DNA of 64,000 nt from Pusillimonas sp044464525 (GTDB lineage Bacteria; Pseudomonadota; Gammaproteobacteria; Burkholderiales; Burkholderiaceae_B), in contig NZ_JBIQLE010000005.1 in NCBI RefSeq assembly GCF_044464525.1, positions 112,840 to 176,839 of the forward strand, written 5' to 3'. Position 1 is the stretch's first letter; each line of letters opens with the position of its first letter. This document shows positions 1-8,230 of this stretch, in pieces. A program made the translations under genes and the position numbers. A model generated the notes under the pieces. It was not told where the DNA came from and did no database searches. It worked only from the letters and a program-made list of their open reading frames with translations.

Positions 1-141
1 AAAGCCCAGCAAAGAAGAAGACGCGGCCACAACGTAGATGCCGGGGCGACGCCGCCCCTATTTCCTCACAAGCCCGCACCGTCATCCCAAATCGGTTCGC
101 GTGGCATCCGCCCAGACGGCAACCGCTTTTGCGTCGCGCTT
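1..141. other. Left-edge intergenic DNA with a small GC hairpin
   Basis: No complete gene is visible. One plus-strand frame is open from base 2 to a TAG at 35-37 and could be the last residues of a gene lying to the left, but 11 codons are too few to judge. A short inverted repeat follows at 43-58 (GGGGCG, loop ACGC, CGCCCC) with a few T residues after it. It could end transcription of that gene or of hutC, which reads toward it from the right. Nothing else is evident. Confidence 0.3.
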
Positions 142-855
142 TTATAACGTGCCTGCCAACTGATACCGGCTTCCCGGATACCACATGGTCGCCACCGACG
201 CCACTTGATCCTGCGACAGCGTCGTGCGTTTAAGCACCAGGCACGGCTCGCCTTCCGGAATATGCAGCATTCGCGCTATTTCGTGCGGTGCGCTCATCGC
301 CTCGACGCTATACCGCACACCCTGAAGCGGCGCCACGACCATTAGATATTCGTTCGGTGTGGTGGCCGCGAAGTCTTGCTCCAGATAGTCGGGAGCCACT
401 ACGGCATTCACCCACCGGTCTTCCACTTGTATGGGCACGCCGTTGTCCAAGTGCACGATTACCGAATGGAATAAAGCATGACCCGCCGAGACGCCGAAGC
501 GATGGGTGAAAGGCTCTTGCGCATTGTGTTGTTCGAGCAAATGCACTTCACAACTATGCTCGTGGCCCCGATCACGCACCTCATCGGCAATGCTCTTGAT
601 GGCTATCAGGGTGGCCTGATACTTCTGTTTTGCCACGAAAGTTCCTGAGCCCTGCACCCTCGTCAAGACCTCTTCGGCGGTCAGCTCTTTTACGGCACGA
701 TTGACTGTCATGCGCGATACGCCGAATTTCTTGACCAGCGCCTGTTCGGTCGGAACCACGTCCCCTTCTTTCCAGCGGCCTTTTTGTATCCCTGCGAGCA
801 GATAATTCTTGATGCGCAGGTATCGGGGCATTGTCTCCTCTTTCTTGCTGCTCAC
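142..855 (-). CDS. hutC: Histidine-utilisation repressor HutC, GntR family
   Basis: The 237-residue protein has a GntR winged helix-turn-helix over roughly residues 10-75 (VPTEQALVKKFGVSRMTVNR is the core) and a UTRA ligand-binding domain over about 95-230. Its C-terminal GSRYQLAGTL resembles the HutC end. In known hut systems HutC represses until urocanate binds it. The start is a GTG at 855 with AGGAG five bases upstream; an ATG at 831, also behind a purine-rich site, is the alternative. It diverges from a transporter-hutUGI operon, and the shared region carries a nested inverted repeat, so control of that operon and of itself is likely. The family assignment is firm because of the hut genes alongside; urocanate as the ligand is from family knowledge. 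Confidence 0.93.
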   Translation of the reverse strand: MSSKKEETMPRYLRIKNYLLAGIQKGRWKEGDVVPTEQALVKKFGVSRMTVNRAVKELTAEEVLTRVQGSGTFVAKQKYQATLIAIKSIADEVRDRGHEHSCEVHLLEQHNAQEPFTHRFGVSAGHALFHSVIVHLDNGVPIQVEDRWVNAVVAPDYLEQDFAATTPNEYLMVVAPLQGVRYSVEAMSAPHEIARMLHIPEGEPCLVLKRTTLSQDQVASVATMWYPGSRYQLAGTL

Positions 856-902
856 ATTTTCTCCTGGAAAACACTATTGATGTAACAGATGTTATTTGAT
901 AG

Positions 903-944
903 AGTTGTATCTGGCAAAGTTGTATAGACAACTTATCACAACTT
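903..944. promoter_or_regulatory. Candidate HutC operator: nested inverted repeat
   Basis: The core AAGTTGTATAGACAACTT at 917-934 has perfect 7-base arms. Outer half-sites flank it: AGTTGT at 903-908 and ACAACT at 938-943, themselves an inverted pair. The hutC-livK intergenic position and the TTGTAT/ACAA character fit the known HutC site type, so binding by HutC is a strong inference. No promoter elements were assigned with confidence. Confidence 0.65.
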
Positions 945-979
945 AATGCGCACGTGGTCAACTATCAGGAGACACAACA

Positions 980-2131
980 ATGAAACGATTCATAACCACC
1001 GGCAAGCTTGCGCTGGCCGTAGCGGTATCCGCAGCCTTCGCCGCACCAACTGCCTTGGCCGACATCAAGATCGGGCTCAACGTCCCCCTTACCGGCTTTG
1101 CCGCATTTGACGGAAACTCGGCCCACATAGGCGCACAGCTTGCCGTCGAGAAAGCCAATGCCGAAGGCGGCGTTAACGGTGAAAAGATCGAACTCATCGC
1201 CTACGACGACCAGGCATCGGCCAAGGAAGCCACGCCGGTAGCCACCAAGCTCATCGAACGCGACAAGGTCGTGGGCGCCGTCTCCGGCTCTTACTCGGCG
1301 GCCACTCGCCCGGCCGCGCAGATATTCCAGGCCGCCGAAGTGCCCTACGTGGTCGCCTACTCCATCGACCCCAGCGTTACTCAAACCGGCAACTACATGT
1401 TCCGCGTATCATCCATGGGCGAAGTCCAGGGGCGCGGTGGCGCCAAGCTGGTCAACGAACTGGGCAAGAAACGGGTGGTGCTGGTCACGCTTAAGAACGA
1501 CTTTGGCCAAACCCTGGCCAGGGGTTTCAAAGAGGGCGCGAAGAAATTCGATCTGGACATCGTCAGCGAGTACGAATACGACATCAAAGACCGCCAGTTC
1601 GGTTCGCTGATCGCCAAGGTAAAGTCTGACAACCCGGAAGCCATTTACGCCTCGGGCTATTATTTCAACGCCGGCCCGCTGGTTTCGCAGATGCGCGCCG
1701 CAGGCGTAACGGTGCCCATCATCGGCCAAGAAGGCTACGACAGCGAAAAATTCATCGAGATCGCCGGCAAGGCCTCCGAAGGCACCCTGCTGGTCACCTC
1801 GCTGGATCGCGATTCCGACGTTGCTGAAACCAAAGAGTTCCTCGAGAAGTTCCGCGAAAAGGCCGGCTTCGGCGCCGACATGGTGGGGGCCTCCACCTAC
1901 ACGGCAACGGCCATCCTGATCGAAGGCCTGCGCAAGACCAACGGCAAGGGCGGCGCCGAGCTGCGTGACGCCATCGCCGAGGGCAGCTACACCATGCCCA
2001 TCGGCAAGCTCGAGTTCAATGACCTGCATGAAGTCAGCAAAGACCTTCAGGTACAGGTCGTGAAAGACGGCGCGTTCCATCGCCACTCGGTGCTGCACGA
2101 TCCAGAACTGCTCGCGCCCCCCAGCAAATAA
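980..2131 (+). CDS. ABC transporter substrate-binding protein, branched-chain amino acid type
   Basis: The 383-residue protein starts with a Sec signal peptide of about 27 residues (basic MKRFITTGK, hydrophobic core, cleavage after PTALA). The mature part begins DIKIGLNVPLTG, typical of type I periplasmic binding proteins of the LivK family (Periplasmic_binding_6). An AGGAG lies upstream of the ATG. It is the first gene of the operon opposite hutC and supplies the periplasmic receptor for the two permeases and two ATPases that follow. Given hutU, hutG and hutI behind it, the likely ligand is histidine, urocanate or a related imidazole rather than leucine, but this is inferred from position only. 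Confidence 0.9.
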   Translation: MKRFITTGKLALAVAVSAAFAAPTALADIKIGLNVPLTGFAAFDGNSAHIGAQLAVEKANAEGGVNGEKIELIAYDDQASAKEATPVATKLIERDKVVGAVSGSYSAATRPAAQIFQAAEVPYVVAYSIDPSVTQTGNYMFRVSSMGEVQGRGGAKLVNELGKKRVVLVTLKNDFGQTLARGFKEGAKKFDLDIVSEYEYDIKDRQFGSLIAKVKSDNPEAIYASGYYFNAGPLVSQMRAAGVTVPIIGQEGYDSEKFIEIAGKASEGTLLVTSLDRDSDVAETKEFLEKFREKAGFGADMVGASTYTATAILIEGLRKTNGKGGAELRDAIAEGSYTMPIGKLEFNDLHEVSKDLQVQVVKDGAFHRHSVLHDPELLAPPSK

Positions 2132-2143
2132 GCTTCACGTACA

Positions 2144-2166
2144 GCGCGCCGCGCGGGGCGGCGCGC
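2144..2166 (+). promoter_or_regulatory. GC hairpin between binding-protein and permease genes
   Basis: GCGCGCCGC at 2144-2152 and GCGGCGCGC at 2158-2166 form a perfect 9-bp stem with a 5-base loop, beginning 12 bases after the binding-protein stop. No T-run follows. Such hairpins commonly stabilise the 5' transcript or partly block read-through so that the binding protein is made in excess. Confidence 0.6.
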
Positions 2167-2239
2167 GCATCCTCCAAGAAAGCGCACAACCGCCCGGTAC
2201 CGCGGCCACCGCTTCAATAAGATCAATCCAGGAGCCACT

Positions 2240-3103
2240 ATGCTCTTTGTCGAGCTCGTTGCGCAAGGACTGGTGCAGGGTAGTATTTACGCCCTCATCG
2301 CCCTTGGCCTAACCCTGGTGTACGGGCTGCTGCGCATCCTGCACATCGCCCATGCCGCCCTGTTCACGCTGGGCGGATACATCGGCGTCATCGCCACCAA
2401 TGCCACGGGAAGCCTGACGCTTGCCTGTATCGCCGCCATGATAGGCGCGGGCATCGTGGGCGTGATCATCTATCGCCTTTGCTACGAACCCATATTGAAT
2501 CAGCCGCCCTTCGTCGCGCTGATTGCTTCCATCGGGCTATACATCGCCTTTGAAGAGGCCTTCCGAATTCTGTTCGGCGCAGCCGGCCTTACTTACGATT
2601 CGCCGCCATTGCAAGAATATGTGCATGTGTTCGGCGGGCTGCACTTCAGCCTGGCCGAGCTCATGGTCATGGGCAGTTCCTTGGCCATCATCGCGGCCCT
2701 TGGCTATCTGCAAACCCATACCCGTATCGGCATCGCGTGCCAGGCAACCGTATCCGATCCGCAAATGGCGCAATCCTTCGGCATTCGCCTGCGCACAGTG
2801 CGCGATCTGAACTTCTTCGTCGGCTCGGCGCTGGCCGGCTTTGCCGGAGTTTGGGTCGCTCTGCTCAACAACCTTGTCGAACCCACCATGGGCAGTGTTC
2901 CGTCATACAAGGCGCTGGCCATTATCGTGCTGGGCGGCATGGGTTCGGTACGCGGCACGCTGCTGGCATCACTGGTGCTGGGTGTGGTCGAATCCTTCGG
3001 CACCATCTATCTCGACCATCTACTCGATCGCAACGCCATTGCTTTCGCCCTGCTCATTCTCGTACTCATGGTCCGTCCCCAGGGACTTTTCGCACGACGC
3101 TAG
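2240..3103 (+). CDS. Branched-chain amino acid type ABC permease, LivH family
   Basis: The 287-residue polytopic membrane protein begins MLFVELVAQGLVQGSIYALI and carries the LivH-type GLTLVYGLLRILHIAHAA segment and a GGMGSVRGT motif near the C-terminus, the cytoplasmic loop expected to contact the ATPases. A GGAG site precedes the ATG. It is one half of the inner-membrane channel with the LivM-type protein ten bases downstream. It belongs to the hut-linked importer, so the substrate is probably histidine- or urocanate-related (inference from context). Confidence 0.92.
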   Translation: MLFVELVAQGLVQGSIYALIALGLTLVYGLLRILHIAHAALFTLGGYIGVIATNATGSLTLACIAAMIGAGIVGVIIYRLCYEPILNQPPFVALIASIGLYIAFEEAFRILFGAAGLTYDSPPLQEYVHVFGGLHFSLAELMVMGSSLAIIAALGYLQTHTRIGIACQATVSDPQMAQSFGIRLRTVRDLNFFVGSALAGFAGVWVALLNNLVEPTMGSVPSYKALAIIVLGGMGSVRGTLLASLVLGVVESFGTIYLDHLLDRNAIAFALLILVLMVRPQGLFARR

Positions 3104-3112
3104 GAGACGCAC

Positions 3113-3982
3113 ATGGCATATGAAATTTCTTTACTTACCGCCATGGGAATCAGCGTCATCTTTGCGCTGTCCCTCAACCTCATAACCGGTTTTTGCGGCC
3201 AGATCAGCCTCGGCCACGCCGCTTTCCTGGGCATCGGCGCCTATACCTCGGCCATACTGTGCAAGGCGGGTGTACCATTTTTCGCCACCCTTCCCATTGG
3301 CATGCTGCTTGCCGGCATAGTGGGCGTCATCGTCGGGCTTACAAGTCTGCGTGTACGCGACGACTTCCTGGCCATCACCACCATGGGGGTCGTATTCCTG
3401 TTCGTGGGCATCGTGCGCCAGCAAGAATGGCTGGGCGGTGAAATGGGGCTCTCGGGCATTCCGGGTTCCGGCCTCGACCGCGTGGGTTTCATGTGGCTGT
3501 CGCTGGGGTTGGCCGCGCTGGTTGCCGTCTTCTGCATCTACATCCAGAAATCCTGGATGGGCCGCGTGTTCAACGGCATAGCCGAAGACGAGGACACCAT
3601 GCGCGTGCTTGGCATCGACGTTCCCCGCTACAAGCTTGCGGCGTTCGCCATGGGCACAGCCATAGCCGGCCTGGCCGGCGGGCTGTACGGCCAGCACTTC
3701 AAATACATCGGCCCCGAAAGCTTCGGCTTCATCGAGTCGATCACCGTGCTGTCCATGGTGGTCTTCGGCGGCATCGGTTCTGTTCCCGGCGTAATTTTCG
3801 GCGCCGCTTTGCTTTCGGCCCTGCCGGCCTGGTTCCAGGTCATCGGCGACTACAAGCTGCTGGTCTACGGCGGTGTGTTGTTCCTGATGATGCGCTTTTC
3901 TCCGGGCGGCGTGGCGGGCATTGTCCGCGCCCTGCTGCGCCGCCGCGCAGGCAAAGGCCAAACCGAAGGAGCACGCTTATGA
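3113..3982 (+). CDS. Branched-chain amino acid type ABC permease, LivM family
   Basis: The 289-residue polytopic membrane protein has LivM-type features: SLNLITGFCGQISLGHAAF near the N-terminus and VVFGGIGSVPGVIFGA near the C-terminus, the latter being the likely ATPase-coupling loop. AGGAG lies upstream of its ATG. Its stop overlaps the ATG of the next ATPase gene as ATGA, showing translational coupling. It pairs with the LivH-type permease to form the translocation path. Confidence 0.92.
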   Translation: MAYEISLLTAMGISVIFALSLNLITGFCGQISLGHAAFLGIGAYTSAILCKAGVPFFATLPIGMLLAGIVGVIVGLTSLRVRDDFLAITTMGVVFLFVGIVRQQEWLGGEMGLSGIPGSGLDRVGFMWLSLGLAALVAVFCIYIQKSWMGRVFNGIAEDEDTMRVLGIDVPRYKLAAFAMGTAIAGLAGGLYGQHFKYIGPESFGFIESITVLSMVVFGGIGSVPGVIFGAALLSALPAWFQVIGDYKLLVYGGVLFLMMRFSPGGVAGIVRALLRRRAGKGQTEGARL

Positions 3983-4767
3983 CCGCCGACACGACTTTAC
4001 TTCGCGTAAACGGGGTCACGGTGCAGTTCGGCGGCCTCAAAGCCGTCGACGACGTATCGTTCGACGTTCGCCAGGGCGAGTTGCTTGGCTTGATCGGTCC
4101 CAACGGGGCCGGCAAGACCACGCTGATGCGAGCCATCACAGGGGTGGTTACAGCCAACATGGGCGCCATCCACCTTGGCGAGCACAAGTTGAACGGCCTG
4201 CCCACACACCAGCGCATCCGACGAGGGCTGGCCTTCTCGCAGCAATTGGTACGGCCGTTTCGCGACATTTCCGTGCTGGACAACGTCGCCCTGGCTGCCG
4301 GCAGCGCCCACACCCACTCGCCCCTGAAAGCGCTGCTGCACACCAGTTCCAGCCATGAGCGCGACATTGCGCGCCGCATGCTTGAGCGAGTCGGCATCGC
4401 CCAGCACGCCGACCAAATGCCCGGCATCCAGCCGCTGGGCGTACTGAAGCGTCTTGAAGTCGCCCGAGCCCTGGCACAAGAGCCCAAGCTGCTGCTGCTG
4501 GATGAGCCTTTGGCGGGCCTGAACTCCAAAGAGGCGGCCACGCTGGCGGACACCATTGCCGAAATCAATCGGCAAGGGGTAACCACCATCCTCATCGAAC
4601 ACAACCTGGGCGAAGTCATGCGTATCTGCCATCGGCTGGTGGTGCTGGACAACGGCCGCCACATCGCCAGCGGTCCGCCGCGCGAAGTCATGCAGCAACC
4701 GCAGGTGCGTGCCGCCTACCTGGGCGCCGAAGCAAATGCCGACACCACGGAGGAACAAGGTGCTTGA
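3979..4767 (+). CDS. ABC transporter ATP-binding protein, LivG family
   Basis: The start is the ATG at 3979, overlapping the permease stop; it gives 262 residues beginning MTADTTLLRVNGVTVQFGG. Walker A is GPNGAGKT near residue 40, and LLLLDEPLAGLN holds Walker B and the catalytic Glu. The ABC signature is unusual: where LivG proteins have a YGQQ-like motif, this one reads QPLGVLKRLEVARAL, without the usual Gly-Gln. The LivG family C-terminal extension is present. It would pair with the LivF-type ATPase to power import. Confidence 0.9.
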   Translation: MTADTTLLRVNGVTVQFGGLKAVDDVSFDVRQGELLGLIGPNGAGKTTLMRAITGVVTANMGAIHLGEHKLNGLPTHQRIRRGLAFSQQLVRPFRDISVLDNVALAAGSAHTHSPLKALLHTSSSHERDIARRMLERVGIAQHADQMPGIQPLGVLKRLEVARALAQEPKLLLLDEPLAGLNSKEAATLADTIAEINRQGVTTILIEHNLGEVMRICHRLVVLDNGRHIASGPPREVMQQPQVRAAYLGAEANADTTEEQGA

Positions 4768-5464
4768 GTTAAAAAACCTGACCTGCGGCTACGGCACGTT
4801 CGAAGCCGTATCCAACCTGTCGCTGACGCTGGAACCGGCAACCATCACCGCCCTGGTGGGTGCCAATGGCGCCGGAAAATCGTCCACCCTTATGTGCATC
4901 GCCGGCCACGTCCAATTGCATGGCGGCGCCATCATGTTCGAGGGCCGTGACATCAGCGCCTTGCCGCCGGCCGACCGAGTGCGCCTGGGCTTGGCCATTT
5001 CCCCCGAGGGACGCCGGCTGTTCAAAGATCTAAGCGTCGAAGACAACCTGCGCGTGGGCGGTATGATCCGGCCCAAGACCGATTTCGCCGAAGACCGCGA
5101 CAAAGTGCTGGCGTTGTTTCCGCGCCTGGGCGAGCGCCTGGGCTCTCTGGCCGGCAACCTATCGGGCGGCGAACAGCAGATGCTTGCTATCGGGCGCGCC
5201 CTTATGGCGCGGCCCAAGCTGATCATGATCGACGAGCTTTCGCTTGGCCTTATGCCCAAGATCATCGACCTGTGCTACCACGCCCTGCAAAAATTGCGCG
5301 CTGAAGGCCTGACCATCTTGCTGGTCGAACAAAACACCGACCGTGCGCTTAGCGTGGCAGACCAGGTCTGCGTGCTGGAATCCGGTCGAACTGTATGGCA
5401 GGGCAGCGCACAAGACGCCGCCAAAGACCCCGACCTGGCCGCTGCGTATCTGGGCCTGCATTAA
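4760..5464 (+). CDS. ABC transporter ATP-binding protein, LivF family
   Basis: The likely start is a GTG at 4760 preceded by GGAGGAAC; this gives 234 residues (VLELKNLTCGYGTFEAV) and an 8-base overlap with the LivG-type gene. An ATG at 4709 would add a tail unlike the family. Walker A is GANGAGKS, the signature LSGGEQQ is intact, and LIMIDELSLGL holds Walker B. It is the second ATPase of the hut-linked importer. Because its partner has a degraded signature, one of the two ATP sites of the heterodimer may be weak. Confidence 0.9.
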   Translation: MLELKNLTCGYGTFEAVSNLSLTLEPATITALVGANGAGKSSTLMCIAGHVQLHGGAIMFEGRDISALPPADRVRLGLAISPEGRRLFKDLSVEDNLRVGGMIRPKTDFAEDRDKVLALFPRLGERLGSLAGNLSGGEQQMLAIGRALMARPKLIMIDELSLGLMPKIIDLCYHALQKLRAEGLTILLVEQNTDRALSVADQVCVLESGRTVWQGSAQDAAKDPDLAAAYLGLH

Positions 5465-5536
5465 GCAACTCCATTGCGGGCTCGCGCGACAGCTGCACGC
5501 CGCCACGCCCGAGCAACAAAGAAAGAGGAAACGAGT

Positions 5537-7249
5537 ATGAACACCGCAACTGATCAACACGCAAGCGATCCGCGCTACGACGCCACACGCAAAATCCATG
5601 CTCCGCGCGGCGACAAGCTGACATGCAAGAACTGGATCAGCGAAGCAGCCTACCGGATGATCCAGAACAACCTCGACGCCGAAGTGGCCGAAGACCCGCA
5701 ACACCTGGTGGTGTACGGCGGCATTGGCCGGGCGGCGCGCAACTGGGAGTGCTACGACCAGATTCTGACCGAGCTCAAGCAATTGGAAGAAGACGAGTCT
5801 TTGCTGGTGCAGTCCGGCAAGCCGGTGGGCGTGTTCAAGACCCATGCCGATGCGCCCCGGGTACTGATCGCGAACTCCAACCTGGTGCCGCAATGGGCCG
5901 ATTGGGAGCACTTCAACGAACTGGACCGCAAGGGCCTCTTCATGTATGGCCAGATGACAGCCGGCAGCTGGATATATATTGGAAGCCAGGGCATCATCCA
6001 GGGCACCTATGAAACCTTCGTCGAAGCCGGCCGTCAGCACTTCAACGGCGACTGGTCAGGCCGCTGGATACTTACCGCCGGCCTGGGCGGCATGGGCGGA
6101 GCACAGCCACTGGCCGCCACGCTGGCCGGCGCGGTGTCGCTCAATATCGAATGCCAGCAAAGCCGCATCGACTTCCGGCTGCGCACGCGGTATGTCGACA
6201 AACAGGCCAAAGATCTCGACGAAGCGCTGGCCATGGTGCGCTACCACTGTGAACGCAAAGAGGCCGTTTCCATCGCCCTGCTGGGCAACGCGGCTGAAAT
6301 TCTGCCCGAGCTGGCGCGCCGCGCCAAAGAGGGTGGCATGAAACCGGATCTGGTCACCGACCAGACCTCCGCCCACGACCTGGTCAACGGCTATCTGCCC
6401 ATGGGCTGGACGCTTGAGCAGTGGGAGGCCGCGCGTAAAGACTCTTCACAGCACGCCGAACTTACCTCTCGCGCCCGCGAATCCTGCGCGGTTCACGTAC
6501 AGGCCATGCTCGACTTCCATGCCATGGGCATACCCACTGTCGACTACGGCAACAACATCCGCCAGGTCGCGTCCGATGCGGGCGTGTCAAACGCCTTCGA
6601 TTTCCCGGGTTTCGTGCCCGCCTATATCCGGCCGCTGTTTTGCGAAGGCAAGGGCCCTTTCCGCTGGGTGGCGCTGTCGGGCGACCCCGAAGACATCTAC
6701 AAGACCGACGCCAAGATCAAAGAACTCTTTCCCGAGAACAAGCCCGTGACCCATTGGCTGGACATGGCGCGCGAGCGCATCGCCTTCCAGGGCCTGCCCT
6801 CGCGCATCTGCTGGCTTGGCCTGGGCGAGCGACACGTCGCCGGCCTGGCATTCAACGAAATGGTGCGCACGGGTGAACTGAAGGCGCCCATCGTCATCGG
6901 GCGCGACCACCTGGACACCGGCTCAGTGGCCAGCCCCAACCGCGAGACCGAAGCCATGCGCGATGGCACTGATGCAGTTTCCGACTGGCCGTTGCTTAAC
7001 GCCTTGCTCAACACCGCGGGCGGCGCCAGCTGGGTGTCTTTCCACCACGGTGGCGGAGTGGGCATGGGCTACTCGCAGCATGCCGGCATGGTCATCGTGG
7101 CCGACGGCAGCGACGCAGCGGCCAAGCGGCTCGAGCGCGTTCTGATCAATGACTGCGGCTCGGGCGTCATGCGCCACGCCGATGCCGGTTACCAGGCTGC
7201 CATCGATTGCGCCAAGCGCTTCGGCCTGCAGCTTCCCATGATCAAATAA
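5537..7249 (+). CDS. hutU: Urocanate hydratase HutU
   Basis: Urocanase converts urocanate to 4-imidazolone-5-propionate using tightly bound NAD+. The ATG at 5537, behind GAAAGAGGAAACG, gives 570 residues, close to the family's usual 555-560. Family stretches are clear: VVYGGIGRAARNWECYD near the start, the glycine-rich LTAGLGGMGGAQPLA, and DYGNNIRQVASDAGV. It follows the importer after 72 bases and begins the enzyme part of the operon. HutG and HutI follow. No histidine ammonia-lyase gene precedes it, so urocanate must be imported or made by a hutH elsewhere. Confidence 0.97.
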   Translation: MNTATDQHASDPRYDATRKIHAPRGDKLTCKNWISEAAYRMIQNNLDAEVAEDPQHLVVYGGIGRAARNWECYDQILTELKQLEEDESLLVQSGKPVGVFKTHADAPRVLIANSNLVPQWADWEHFNELDRKGLFMYGQMTAGSWIYIGSQGIIQGTYETFVEAGRQHFNGDWSGRWILTAGLGGMGGAQPLAATLAGAVSLNIECQQSRIDFRLRTRYVDKQAKDLDEALAMVRYHCERKEAVSIALLGNAAEILPELARRAKEGGMKPDLVTDQTSAHDLVNGYLPMGWTLEQWEAARKDSSQHAELTSRARESCAVHVQAMLDFHAMGIPTVDYGNNIRQVASDAGVSNAFDFPGFVPAYIRPLFCEGKGPFRWVALSGDPEDIYKTDAKIKELFPENKPVTHWLDMARERIAFQGLPSRICWLGLGERHVAGLAFNEMVRTGELKAPIVIGRDHLDTGSVASPNRETEAMRDGTDAVSDWPLLNALLNTAGGASWVSFHHGGGVGMGYSQHAGMVIVADGSDAAAKRLERVLINDCGSGVMRHADAGYQAAIDCAKRFGLQLPMIK

Positions 7250-7261
7250 AGCGATACCGCC

Positions 7262-8230
7262 ATGCTTATACCCGCCGACATGACGCAATGGAAGGGCCGC
7301 ACCGACGCAGCCGAGGGCCCCGCCGGACAGCGCTGGCACCAGGCTGTGCGGCCCCTGTCAGGCGACGCCGGCCAAGGCGTCGTGCTGACGGGCTTTGCTT
7401 GCGACGCCGGAGTACAGCGCAATCATGGCCGGCCCGGCGCCCGCAAGGGGCCGGCCGCCATCCGGGCCATGTTAAGCAATATGCCGGTCAATCAATGCAA
7501 GCAGATTTTCGACGCCGGCGACGTCGTCCCGCAAGCCATCGGTGCGCACGACGGGCTCGAACAGGCGCAGGACGAACTTTCTGAACACCTGGCCGGCGTG
7601 CTCAAGCATGGCCACCTTCCTATTACGCTGGGAGGCGGCCACGAAATCGCCTTCGGGTCGTTCGAAGGGCTTGCCCGTCATCTTGCTGCGCAACATCAAA
7701 CCGCGCCCCGTGTCGGCATCATCAATCTCGACGCACACTTCGACCTGCGGCAGGCCGAGCACGCCAGTTCAGGAACACCGTTTCGCCAAATTGCCGAAAC
7801 TTGCGAACAGCGGGGCTGGGACTTCAACTATTGCTGTCTGGGCGTAAGCCAATTCGCCAATACCCAAGCTCTATTCGACCGTGCGTCGTCGCTGGGCGTT
7901 GAATGGCTGCTCGATGAAGAAATGGGCATTACCGACCGCACCGCCGTGCTCTTGCGGCTGGACGCTTTCCTGCACAGCGTCGACCATGTTTATTTCACCA
8001 TCTGCCTGGATGTACTACCAGCCTACGTTGCGCCCGGCGTCAGCGCGCCCGCCGCCCGAGGGGTTCCCCTCGAGGTGGTGGAAGCCCTGGCCGACCATGT
8101 GGCGGCATCGGGCAAAATGCGCCTGGCCGACATTGCCGAACTCAATCCTGATTTCGACATCGATAATCGCAGCGCGCGCGTCGCCGCCCGCCTGGTCGCG
8201 CGCATCGCCAATCAATCGAGCGCACTATGA
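7262..8230 (+). CDS. hutG: Formimidoylglutamase HutG, arginase family
   Basis: The enzyme hydrolyses N-formimidoyl-L-glutamate to glutamate and formamide, the last step of the short Hut branch. The 322-residue protein has the ureohydrolase metal motifs: GGGHE, NLDAHFDLR, and a late ICLDVL, the counterpart of the usual SxDxDxxDP. That last motif is shortened, as is common in HutG. The ATG at 7262 lacks a strong ribosome-binding site; an ATG at 7280 is the alternative. It lies 12 bases after hutU and overlaps hutI by four bases, indicating one coupled unit. Confidence 0.93.
   Translation: MLIPADMTQWKGRTDAAEGPAGQRWHQAVRPLSGDAGQGVVLTGFACDAGVQRNHGRPGARKGPAAIRAMLSNMPVNQCKQIFDAGDVVPQAIGAHDGLEQAQDELSEHLAGVLKHGHLPITLGGGHEIAFGSFEGLARHLAAQHQTAPRVGIINLDAHFDLRQAEHASSGTPFRQIAETCEQRGWDFNYCCLGVSQFANTQALFDRASSLGVEWLLDEEMGITDRTAVLLRLDAFLHSVDHVYFTICLDVLPAYVAPGVSAPAARGVPLEVVEALADHVAASGKMRLADIAELNPDFDIDNRSARVAARLVARIANQSSAL

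Noticed and set aside
3131..3961. Open frame (276 codons) on the minus strand
   Set aside because: Antisense to the LivM-type permease; His/Gln/Asp-rich shadow with no domain.
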